Shown here: piece after piece, positions 14,044 through 22,158 of the stretch
Position numbering within the stretch: position 1 is the stretch's first letter
Layout: the number at the start of each line of letters is the position of its first letter
Origin: Silanimonas sp965368785
GTDB lineage: Bacteria; Pseudomonadota; Gammaproteobacteria; Xanthomonadales; Xanthomonadaceae
DNA length: 38,894 bases
Assembly: GCA_965368785.1 (NCBI GenBank)
Contig: CBDUOG010000012.1
Span: forward strand, 1-38,894
Direction of reading: 5' to 3'
Program-made: the position numbers and the translations under genes
Notes under the pieces: generated by a model
What the model saw: the letters and a program-made list of their open reading frames with translations, nothing else
What the model was told of the DNA's origin: nothing
The model's database searches: none

Positions 14044-17000
14044 TTACCGCACCTGGCGCCAGGACTGACGACCACAGGGCACCTGGAACTGAACCGATGT
14101 ACCGCCCGCCTCTTGCGGCGGAATACCGATCACGCAGACCGCAGGGTTCGGACCGCCACCGGCACCCGGACAAGCCGGATTCGCCGGATCGTAGCCCGGA
14201 TCATTCGGGTCACAGGCTGCCGGTACCGGGCAACCCGGATCAATACCCGGACGGCACGGCGATGGCAGGCGCACAAAGTCTACTTCACGAACCGGAGCGC
14301 CTAAGGAATACCCAACCGATGAGCAGCCCGTGGTGCAGCCGGAGGGACCATTGAGCAGCATACCGTTGCCCAACATGCCCGAGCCCGACAGCGGTCCCAG
14401 ACCGTACAGCCAGTTCTTACCACCAGGACGACATGCGTCACCGGTTGGCTCGAAGGTTACCCAGAACGTCACACCATTTTGAATCTTCGGGCGTCCAATA
14501 AAACGCTCACCGTTCTTCGCGCCACCCGGAGACAGGTCAACATACCAGCCGGATTTGGTCAGGTAGTCCACCGCAGTGGCGGAAATGGTGCGCGTCGCAG
14601 TCAGAGTCTGTGCCTGCAAGTTGGCGCGCGTCAGCGAATTGGTACCACCGTCACGCACCGCGTACAGCGTCTGCACTTGAGTCGCCGAGGTCGTTTCACC
14701 ATCTTGTGGCGTAATCAAGCGACCGGTACCGAAGTACAGCATGAAGCCATTACCGGGGCCGCGTGATACTTCAAAGCCACCGGAAATCGGTTGCGCGGTA
14801 TTCGTCGCATCTTTGGCGGTGAATACCGGCTTATTACCATAAGCAACGTTCCAGCTCGCATTCGATGTGGCCGACAAATCAAACTTCCACACATTGCCCA
14901 AATTGTCACCGCCATAAACTGTGTCAATTTTGCCGTTGTTATTGGTATCAACCATCGACATATTGAGCAGGCCGTTGGTGAAGTTGCCATTGTCTTGCGC
15001 AGTTAATCGTTTGGTCACCACGCCCGTAGCTAAATTGACGATTATCAGCACCGGATTAGAATTCGTACTGTTAATGCCATTGCCGAACACGGCGTACCAA
15101 CCATCGTCCTCACCGAGCATGATGTTGACCTTACTCATCGCCTCACCGAGGTCCGGGTCAGCGGCTCCGAGTTCCCACAGCACATCGCCGGAACTAAATG
15201 AGGTCGGGTTACTTACATCGAGTGCAAATACGCTTTTACCGCCGCGGCCTGTGCTGCCGGTCAATACGGTTTTCCAACCCGAATTGATATAGACATCGCT
15301 GACGGTCAACTCACCATCGACGAAATAGCGGTGATCGTACTTAATTACCGGAAGCAGGCTCATATTCTTCCGTGCCGGCTCAGGAATAAAGGCAAACTCT
15401 TCCTTACCCGTGGTCGCATTGAAACCATGCAGATAACCGGCATTCGTTGGTACGTAAACCATCGATTGACGCGTGGCCTGCTTATTCTGCACATAGGTCG
15501 CGTAGCTCGTGCCCAGTGCACCGGATAGGTTAATCCAACGATTAACGTCCATTTTGCTCGATACAACCGGCTGCGTATTAATGATATCGCCGATGGTCGA
15601 GGTCTTTCGGTCGCGGAAAACTCCGCCATTACGTACTTCAAAGGTGGAGTCACCGCGCAAGTAATCGATCACTTGTTGTACCGTTGTGGTCGCTCCGTAA
15701 CGCGCCTGGATCGCGGCCAATGTCGTTCCAATCGCGACAGCTTGATCATTCGGTGTCGGGCCTAAATTCGCTGGAATAAAGGGTTTTACGACGCGGGTTA
15801 CATTTGTGCCCGGAGTCGTGGTGGCCACTACATTACGCAAATTATGCGCCGGCATATTGTTCGAAGCGCGCCATTTAAGTGCGCCCAAATTTGCCGTGTC
15901 GGTGACTTCATAAGCGCGCAATTCACCGGACCAGTCGCGGCCGTCGCCACTCACGCTGAACGTCGGAATGTACGTTACCGACTCAGCGTTAATACGCGCA
16001 CCCTGCACCGCAAGGCTACCGGCAGACAGTGAAATGGATTCCTGGATTGCTGCCAGCACCTCATCCATTGCGTTAACGATTCGGGCCGGGTTGCTGGCGT
16101 TGATATAACGGCCGCGACCGGTCAAAGTCGCCTGCCAAATTTCATCAACGGCCGACTCGTCGTTGTCTACGCGCGCTGCCCAGGCCGGCGGATTCGCATA
16201 AGGATCGGCAGTTGCCGCCGTATTAACGCCATAAATATTACCAATCGCGCCCAGGGTAATTCCGTAGAATTTCATATGCGGATTGGAGTTGCAGTCCAGC
16301 CGACGGTTATCCGCAGTTAGATCACTACACTCCGTCGGAATCGGTACCAGGCCTGTCGGCAGATCTGGTCGAATATTTCCGGTGTAGTGGCTGGCGACGA
16401 TGTCACTCATTTTGCCCGAGAAGCCATCGGCAAATGGTGCGCCTAAAGTACCGTCATCATTAGTCGCACTGGGCGAGCCCTGGTTACTGTAACCATCGGT
16501 AAACAACATGCCGGCATTGACCTGGCAGGCCAGCTGCACCGGTGCATTGCCATCGGTACGGCGGAACTGATTGCCCATATGGTCAACCGCAAAACGGTTC
16601 GGCGTGCTGCCGTTAGCCGGCAATGAGAAGAACGAGCTATACAATGCCGCTTTTTCCGAGGCAACAGCCAGGTCGCGCATCGCAACCGTGTTGCGCTGGT
16701 TAATCGTGAAGTAACCGGCACGCATGAAGTTCATTTCCAGCATCGATTCGGTCATTGCCGAGATCATCGACAAGTTTCGATCGCGCGAATATTGAAACCA
16801 GTTGGCAAAATTTTGGATTGCCCGGTCGTAGTCTGCACTGATCGCAAAATTTCCCGGTTTGATTTCATAGCGGTACAGCGTGGTGTTCGGCGGGCCGCCA
16901 ATCGGATTGACCGTGGCTACCGGTGTAGCGGTATAGCCGTAACCGGGAATCGTGGCCGACGCGGAGTAAAACGTTGCGGGAAAATACTCGACCGCCGCAT

Positions 17001-17670
17001 CGCAGTTTGCTGTCGCCAACACATTAGCAGTCAAAGTTACCCAGCTGTCGTTGGTGCCGCCGAAGTTGCAGCCACCAGTGCGGCGATAGTAGGTCGTACC
17101 CGCTGGTACGGTCATATTGACTCGGAAATCAAAGCGCCAGTTGGTTCCGTCAGTCCGGACATTCTGAGTTAAGTCAAAACGTCGACCGGTAGTTTCTCGA
17201 GGGTCAACCATCGCGCTGCTCGGAACGGCATCCGGCCAGCGCGTCGTGTCCGAGTTAGACCACGGCTTAAACTCAATCAACGGATTAAAATAAGCCGGAT
17301 TAAACTCAGATGAGCGGGCGAAACCAAAATTAATGATCGGCGGAAAAGTGCGGCGCGGCGTGGTGCGCTCCGGGTAGTTGAAAAGTTCAAGGTACTGATT
17401 GTCACCCGCACCCTGAATTCGACCATCGGCCTGATAGAACGATCGCGCGCCTTGGTTCCAAAACGCCTCGCCATCCTGATTGGCAAATAGTGTTTCCCAA
17501 TTCATCGAACCCGAGTCGTCCACGCCCAGAATAAAGCCGGGTTTGGCGCGTCCGGTGACGTATGGCGGCTCGTGATCAATTGACAATGCTTGCGCGTGGG
17601 CGCTCGTCGTCAGCCCAGATAGCGCCGTGGCTAAGGCGGCACAAATAACCCATTTCCCATGCATACTCAT
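14044..17670 (-). CDS. pilY1: Type IV pilus tip-associated adhesin PilY1
   Basis: 1208 residues, exported by a Sec signal peptide (about 1-27, ending AHA-QA). A DxSxS motif (DDSGS, 51-55) resembles the metal site of a von Willebrand A fold. The C-terminal half is the PilY1 beta-propeller with a calcium-binding loop (DTNNNGKIDTVYGGD, about residues 906-920). The last about 75 residues include an unusual Asp-Pro-rich, Cys-containing stretch (ACDPNDPGYDPANPACPG) before a conserved-looking QSWRQVR end. PilY1 works in pilus extension, adhesion and surface sensing. GGAG 6 bases before the ATG supports this start. Minor-pilin genes flank it on both sides. Confidence 0.96.
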   Translation of the reverse strand: MSMHGKWVICAALATALSGLTTSAHAQALSIDHEPPYVTGRAKPGFILGVDDSGSMNWETLFANQDGEAFWNQGARSFYQADGRIQGAGDNQYLELFNYPERTTPRRTFPPIINFGFARSSEFNPAYFNPLIEFKPWSNSDTTRWPDAVPSSAMVDPRETTGRRFDLTQNVRTDGTNWRFDFRVNMTVPAGTTYYRRTGGCNFGGTNDSWVTLTANVLATANCDAAVEYFPATFYSASATIPGYGYTATPVATVNPIGGPPNTTLYRYEIKPGNFAISADYDRAIQNFANWFQYSRDRNLSMISAMTESMLEMNFMRAGYFTINQRNTVAMRDLAVASEKAALYSSFFSLPANGSTPNRFAVDHMGNQFRRTDGNAPVQLACQVNAGMLFTDGYSNQGSPSATNDDGTLGAPFADGFSGKMSDIVASHYTGNIRPDLPTGLVPIPTECSDLTADNRRLDCNSNPHMKFYGITLGAIGNIYGVNTAATADPYANPPAWAARVDNDESAVDEIWQATLTGRGRYINASNPARIVNAMDEVLAAIQESISLSAGSLAVQGARINAESVTYIPTFSVSGDGRDWSGELRAYEVTDTANLGALKWRASNNMPAHNLRNVVATTTPGTNVTRVVKPFIPANLGPTPNDQAVAIGTTLAAIQARYGATTTVQQVIDYLRGDSTFEVRNGGVFRDRKTSTIGDIINTQPVVSSKMDVNRWINLSGALGTSYATYVQNKQATRQSMVYVPTNAGYLHGFNATTGKEEFAFIPEPARKNMSLLPVIKYDHRYFVDGELTVSDVYINSGWKTVLTGSTGRGGKSVFALDVSNPTSFSSGDVLWELGAADPDLGEAMSKVNIMLGEDDGWYAVFGNGINSTNSNPVLIIVNLATGVVTKRLTAQDNGNFTNGLLNMSMVDTNNNGKIDTVYGGDNLGNVWKFDLSATSNASWNVAYGNKPVFTAKDATNTAQPISGGFEVSRGPGNGFMLYFGTGRLITPQDGETTSATQVQTLYAVRDGGTNSLTRANLQAQTLTATRTISATAVDYLTKSGWYVDLSPGGAKNGERFIGRPKIQNGVTFWVTFEPTGDACRPGGKNWLYGLGPLSGSGMLGNGMLLNGPSGCTTGCSSVGYSLGAPVREVDFVRLPSPCRPGIDPGCPVPAACDPNDPGYDPANPACPGAGGGPNPAVCVIGIPPQEAGGTSVQFQVPCGRQSWRQVR

Positions 17671-17755
17671 TGCCTACTCCAATAAAGGTCAAATCTCGTT
17701 GACTTACCTTTGCTGTTAATTCATTCGTTTTGCGTGACTTCCGCCAATACAAAAC

Positions 17756-18235
17756 TTATCGGGGGATAAAAATCGTTTCTACAATGACAACTGTCGATGC
17801 ATTGACTGCGCGATCAACACCGGCAGAAACGACTCGATAGTTTTTAAACACTTCGTTTTCAGGGGTATTCAGATCGACCAATGACTCAGTCGCCCCAACA
17901 CTAACCTCTAAAGCACAACCTGAGTTGCCGTCACCGGGCTCGCGACCATCGGCCCACACCTGGATATCTGCCATCGCACAGTTGTCCGGGAAAAACCCCG
18001 TACTCAACACCGTGCGCTGTACTTCGTATTCCATCGCCCGGACCTGTCCCTCGGCACTTTGGAAGGCCAGGTTCAACGTATTGAAGTTACCCGCCATGCG
18101 CTCTTGCATCGTGCTCACCTGCAAAGCGGCAAGGCCGAGCAAGGTCATCAACAGCAACATGATAAGTGCGACGTAAAGCGCGATTCCGCGTTGCGATTTC
18201 GCGCCGGTGAATTGTGCGAGCTTCAGCTGTTTCAT
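17756..18235 (-). CDS. pilX: Type IV pilus assembly protein PilX
   Basis: A 159-residue minor pilin. A short basic leader ends QRG (Gly17), followed by IALYVALIMLLLMTLLGLAALQ and STMQERMAGNF, the PilX N-terminal signature. Residue +5 is Val, not Glu, which is normal for PilX. Two Cys (in NCAMAD and SGCALE) may form a disulfide. It begins 3 bp after pilW ends and lies 85 bp before pilY1, with which it functions in the tip complex. Confidence 0.95.
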   Translation of the reverse strand: MKQLKLAQFTGAKSQRGIALYVALIMLLLMTLLGLAALQVSTMQERMAGNFNTLNLAFQSAEGQVRAMEYEVQRTVLSTGFFPDNCAMADIQVWADGREPGDGNSGCALEVSVGATESLVDLNTPENEVFKNYRVVSAGVDRAVNASTVVIVETIFIPR

Positions 18236-18238
18236 AGA

Positions 18239-19471
18239 TCAGTTCCCAAACAGTCGATTGCGTAATGCAATCGTGGTTTCATAACTTTGACGAAGTGAGG
18301 TATCGGTGGCCGGTACCGTGATTGTTACGCCGGCGACAGATATCTGGCCGATCGCAACATCCGCTTCATTACGTTGGCTGGCAGACCGTTCCGGGCTGCG
18401 CATCAAAACACCGACGCGCACCGCACCGACTTGACGCCAGCGCGCCGGTTGGGCCGCCACGGCGAAGCCGGCGACGGTCGCATCGGCTGGGGCAAATACA
18501 TCCACGTTGCCGTCAGGCAGGCCGCCGGTGCCATTGTCGACCCCATACAAAATCTGCAGCATCTCGACACCTTCGACCAGTTCTTCGGAGTTCCAGCCGC
18601 CGACATTGGTAAGTCGCGCGCGGTAAAGCGACGGCACACCGGCTGGATTAATACCGACGTAGTAGGCGAAGATTTCGGCCTGATACACGCTGGAACCGGG
18701 ACCAAAGCCGCCAGCGCCTAAGAAGCCCGCCACATTGCCGGTGGCACCGCCACCGACCGCAACCGTAAACGCACCGCCAGCGTCGGCCGCCGTTGTGCTT
18801 CTGAATACCGCTGCGCCGGGATTTGATGCGCTGCAGTTAGCGATACCGTACATCGATCCAGCCGTTACAAACCCTGCATTGGCAGCAGGAATCGTGATCG
18901 TCGCCGGATTGGTCACCGTATTCGCTGCGACCACGGAAACGCCTTCGCTACTTAGAAAACGCAGAACCACTATGTCGCTTCCGGCACGCGCCGCAGGCGC
19001 CAGAGTGTCGAGATTGGCACCGTTCGCGTTGAGTGCGGGGGTCCACGTTGCCGCCGGCAAAGCGCCTAAGTTAACCGCGTTGCCCGGTGCAGTGCCGGTT
19101 GCCTCAAAGCCTTCAATGGCGACGTTAAAGCGCAAACCCCACGGCGCTGCGGCGTAGTTCTGCGCGGTACGCTGTGCGTGGGTCAACATGAGCAGATCAA
19201 TTGCCGGATACTCGCCCGGCAATTCATTAAGAAAACGCGCGACATCCGAAATGCAACCTAAGTGTCCAGCCATGCGTAAGTCACGCTGCATGAAATCCAT
19301 CGCGGCGCGGCTACCCTCTTGCACCCGGGATAAGCCGGTCGATGTCTGGTAGGCATTGCGCGAGGCAGAAAACACCTGCGTCAGGCCCAGCACCAACAAC
19401 ATGGCCAGAACCAAGCCGATCATCAGTTCGACCAGGGTAAAGCCTCGAATTTGTGATTTGTTATTTGTCAT
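18239..19471 (-). CDS. pilW: Type IV pilus assembly protein PilW
   Basis: A 410-residue minor pilin. The leader ends at Gly (QIRG) before FTLVELMIGLVLAMLLVLGL, and SRVQEGSRAAMDFMQRDLRMAGHLGC is typical of PilW. Extended Gly/Ala-rich beta domain follows. The ATG at 19471, 5 bp past the pilV stop, is preferred; a TTG at 19480 would overlap that stop. Belongs to the minor-pilin priming complex with PilV, PilX, FimU/FimT and PilE. Confidence 0.95.
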   Translation of the reverse strand: MTNNKSQIRGFTLVELMIGLVLAMLLVLGLTQVFSASRNAYQTSTGLSRVQEGSRAAMDFMQRDLRMAGHLGCISDVARFLNELPGEYPAIDLLMLTHAQRTAQNYAAAPWGLRFNVAIEGFEATGTAPGNAVNLGALPAATWTPALNANGANLDTLAPAARAGSDIVVLRFLSSEGVSVVAANTVTNPATITIPAANAGFVTAGSMYGIANCSASNPGAAVFRSTTAADAGGAFTVAVGGGATGNVAGFLGAGGFGPGSSVYQAEIFAYYVGINPAGVPSLYRARLTNVGGWNSEELVEGVEMLQILYGVDNGTGGLPDGNVDVFAPADATVAGFAVAAQPARWRQVGAVRVGVLMRSPERSASQRNEADVAIGQISVAGVTITVPATDTSLRQSYETTIALRNRLFGN

Positions 19472-19476
19472 TTTGA

Positions 19477-20010
19477 TCAAATTCCGCTTTGGACCGTGAT
19501 GGTCGCCATTTGGCCCGCAGCGCCAGCGGCCACAGTACGATCATCAACCCAGTTAATCGTTACCGTTGCCGAGCCCGGGATCGGCGGAACACCGCCGGCT
19601 CCAGCGACCGCATTCACAATCACTACATCTGCATTTGCACCGGGCAGCGTGCGGCGGATGGAGCAGCGCCATGCAATGGCATCAGCCTGCCAACGAACCG
19701 CGGGCAATGCGGCATTAGGTGCGCAGATTCCGGTGCGGCCATCGCCATTAAATTGACCGGGGTTGATAAACGTATACGCGGCAGCCTGGTTACGGTTTGC
19801 GCGGATCATATCCATCATCTCGTAAGCCAGAATGATGGCTTGCGTGCGATGGTTTGCACTTTGACCTGAGCGCAGCGCGGTGGTTTGTAATAGCGCCATG
19901 CCGAGCAAGCCCAGGCTTAGAATGACCACGGCAATCATCACTTCAATCAGGCTGAAACCCGACTGCTGACCGCGGCCGAATGCACGCTGTTGGCGAGTGA
20001 AACGGCTCAT
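19477..20010 (-). CDS. pilV: Type IV pilus modification/minor pilin PilV
   Basis: 177 residues. The prepilin leader ends at Gly18 (QQSG) before FSLIEVMIAVVILSLGLLGMA with Glu at +5, followed by the PilV-typical ALLQTTALRSGQSANHRTQA and a MMDMIRANR segment. The start overlaps the stop of the upstream fimT gene by 4 bp, showing translational coupling. Confidence 0.95.
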   Translation of the reverse strand: MSRFTRQQRAFGRGQQSGFSLIEVMIAVVILSLGLLGMALLQTTALRSGQSANHRTQAIILAYEMMDMIRANRNQAAAYTFINPGQFNGDGRTGICAPNAALPAVRWQADAIAWRCSIRRTLPGANADVVIVNAVAGAGGVPPIPGSATVTINWVDDRTVAAGAAGQMATITVQSGI

Positions 20011-20543
20011 GGACAGGCTCCTTTACTGGTGCGGATGGAGCCGCTCACAAGAACGGTCATCGTGCGTTGATTTTCTCGGCCCGGTTTGCAATCAACCGGC
20101 ATCAGAGTGAAGGTCGGCGGAACACCCACCAAAATACCGCGGGCGTTGAAGCGCAATTGCGGCGTGCCGCCGGCAACGGTCAATGTCACTCGATTAAGCG
20201 CTTGTTGATGGCGAACAACGGTATCGTTAATGTCGCGAACCCCGTTGGCGTTCTGGTCGACCCACACGATCCAACCGTCATTCCAAACACCGGCATTGCA
20301 GGCATTTCCGTCCGTGCTGGCACACATCACGGCGCCACGATTGGCCTTAATGGCCTCGCTTCGCACCAAGTTCACCGACGAAATAAACTCGTGGTTCATG
20401 GATGAAATGCGACTGCTCTGCATCGACTCTCTAAAATTGGGCAGGGCCACCGCCGCCAGCACCGCAATGATGACCAATACGATCACCATTTCGATGAGGG
20501 TCACGCCGCGGGCGTGTTTACGGGACTGTGAGCGCGGGTTCAT
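20007..20543 (-). CDS. fimT: FimT/FimU-type minor pseudopilin (operonic)
   Basis: 178 residues. The leader ends at Gly13 (HARG) and the mature protein begins VTLIEMVIVLVIIAVLAAVALPNF with Glu at +5. A GspH-type domain follows with SEAIKANRGAVMC, then the C-terminal disulfide pair. Where the orphan paralogue at 12828 has GGRAR, this one has SGSIR, so the GRxR motif is missing. The start at 20543 has AGGAG upstream; an upstream in-frame extension lacks a leader. It is the first gene of fimT-pilVWXY1E, so it is probably the structural tip pilin (FimU role). Confidence 0.93.
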   Translation of the reverse strand: MNPRSQSRKHARGVTLIEMVIVLVIIAVLAAVALPNFRESMQSSRISSMNHEFISSVNLVRSEAIKANRGAVMCASTDGNACNAGVWNDGWIVWVDQNANGVRDINDTVVRHQQALNRVTLTVAGGTPQLRFNARGILVGVPPTFTLMPVDCKPGRENQRTMTVLVSGSIRTSKGACP

Positions 20544-20586
20544 TTCACTACTACTCCTATGACGAGTGCACCCTAACAGGATGAGC

Positions 20587-20607
20587 GGCCAGTGGGATTC
20601 ACTGGCC
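20587..20607. promoter_or_regulatory. Inverted repeat upstream of the minor-pilin operon
   Basis: GGCCAGTG-GGATT-CACTGGCC is a perfect 8-bp inverted repeat 44 bp before the fimT start and 53 bp after ppnN. On the minus strand TTGACC (a possible -35) lies just upstream of it. It could be an operator or an mRNA hairpin; no T-run follows. Confidence 0.4.
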
Positions 20608-20659
20608 GACAATCGGTCAAACTATGGGGATAAACGCCCGATTTTGGCGCTTTATGGCG

Positions 20660-22072
20660 CTAACAGGCCAGTTCGTAGCACGGCCGGTATTGGCCCGTGA
20701 TCTTCATGCGGCGCTGTTCGACAAATGCACGCAGCAAGCCATCCAGACCGGCCATAATCTGCGCATCACCGGAAATTTTGAACGGCCCATGCTTCTCAAT
20801 GGCGATCATGCCCTGCTCTTTCACGTTGCCGGCGACAATCCCGGAAAAGGCCCGGCGCAAGTCAGCGGCGAGATCGTGAACCGGCTGCCCCTGATTCAAA
20901 TTAAGACCAGCCATTGCTTCATGGGTCGGAATAAACGGTTGCTGATACGCATACGGTATGTGCAGAGACCAATTAAAGAAAAATGCGTCTTTCGCTGCAA
21001 CCCGATGTTCCTTGACCCGCTTCATACCTTCTTTCATACGCAAGGCAACCAGCGATGGATTATCGATGATGATTTCGTACTTTGAAGCGACCGCGTCGCC
21101 CAGGCAGTCTCGAATAAAGCGATCGATCTGCTCAAAATAGTCGGCAGAACCGGCCGGACCGGTGAATACCAGGGGGAACGGGACTCGGGCATTATCCGGG
21201 TGCAGCAAGATGCCTAACAAATATAAAATTTCTTCGGCCGTGCCCACGCCGCCCGGAAACACAATAAAGCCGTGGCCAAGGCGAACAAAGGCCTCAAGCC
21301 GCTTCTCAATATCCGGCATGATGATCAGCTGATTAACAATCGGATTCGGTGATTCAGCAGCAATAATGCCCGGCTCGGTAACTCCGATGTAACGCGTATC
21401 CGTGCAACGCTGTTTGGCGTGCGCAATCGTTGCGCCCTTCATAGGACCTTTCATCGCGCCGGGACCGCAACCAGTGCAAATATCCAGGCCGCGCAAGCCC
21501 ATCTCATAACCTACCTTCTTGGTATACAGGTACTCATCGCGGCCAATGGAATGCCCACCCCAGCACACCGCGATATTCGGGTCCTGATAGGACTGCAAAC
21601 TGCGCGCATTTCGCAGAATTTCGAACACGGCGTTGGTCAGACCTTCAGATGACGAGAGATCCCGCCCGTCCTCTTGCACCTGAATTGCGGTGTAGGCGAT
21701 ATCGCGCACGACCGCGAACAGATGGTCGGCAACACCCCGGATAATCTGCCCATCAACAAAGGCTGCCGCCGGCGCATTTTTAAGCTCGAGCTTAATGCCG
21801 CGGTCCTGCTGCACGACGCGAATTTGAAAATCGGCATGACGGCGCAGGGTTTCGCGCGGATCATCGCTATCACTGCCGGTCATCAGCACGGCCAGCGAAC
21901 AACGACGCAATAATTCGTGCAAATCACCACGGCTGGCATCGCCTAACCGGGTTACCTCAGCGCGCGACAAAATATCTAAGCCCGCTCTCGGGGCAATTAA
22001 TGCATTTACTTTTTGCTCAACCATAGCCTTTGAAACGTCCAATCGTTCTATCTCCTGACCTACATCTGACAT
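20660..22072 (-). CDS. ppnN: LOG-family nucleotide 5'-monophosphate nucleosidase PpnN
   Basis: 470 residues. PpnN hydrolyses purine and pyrimidine nucleoside monophosphates to base and ribose 5-phosphate, and in E. coli is controlled by (p)ppGpp. The LOG core shows CWGGHSIGRDEY, CTGCGPGAMKGPMKGA and the signature PGGVGTAEE, flanked by the N- and C-terminal extensions that separate PpnN from short LOG enzymes. The ATG at 22072 (MSDVGQ) gives the usual length (E. coli 454). It sits between the pilin operon and the Oar receptor without evident functional link. Confidence 0.93.
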   Translation of the reverse strand: MSDVGQEIERLDVSKAMVEQKVNALIAPRAGLDILSRAEVTRLGDASRGDLHELLRRCSLAVLMTGSDSDDPRETLRRHADFQIRVVQQDRGIKLELKNAPAAAFVDGQIIRGVADHLFAVVRDIAYTAIQVQEDGRDLSSSEGLTNAVFEILRNARSLQSYQDPNIAVCWGGHSIGRDEYLYTKKVGYEMGLRGLDICTGCGPGAMKGPMKGATIAHAKQRCTDTRYIGVTEPGIIAAESPNPIVNQLIIMPDIEKRLEAFVRLGHGFIVFPGGVGTAEEILYLLGILLHPDNARVPFPLVFTGPAGSADYFEQIDRFIRDCLGDAVASKYEIIIDNPSLVALRMKEGMKRVKEHRVAAKDAFFFNWSLHIPYAYQQPFIPTHEAMAGLNLNQGQPVHDLAADLRRAFSGIVAGNVKEQGMIAIEKHGPFKISGDAQIMAGLDGLLRAFVEQRRMKITGQYRPCYELAC

Positions 22073-22106
22073 TGACTGATTCCAATGTAGCACCAGAATC
22101 CACAAA

Positions 22107-22137
22107 GAAAAACGGCCGGATAAATCCGGCCGTTTCT
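22107..22137 (-). terminator. Rho-independent terminator of the Oar-like gene
   Basis: Arms AAACGGCCGGAT and ATCCGGCCGTTT flank a short loop, followed on the minus strand by TTTCTTTG, 22 bp after the receptor stop codon. Confidence 0.85.
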
Positions 22138-22158
22138 CAACCCTTCGCAGGGGTTTAC

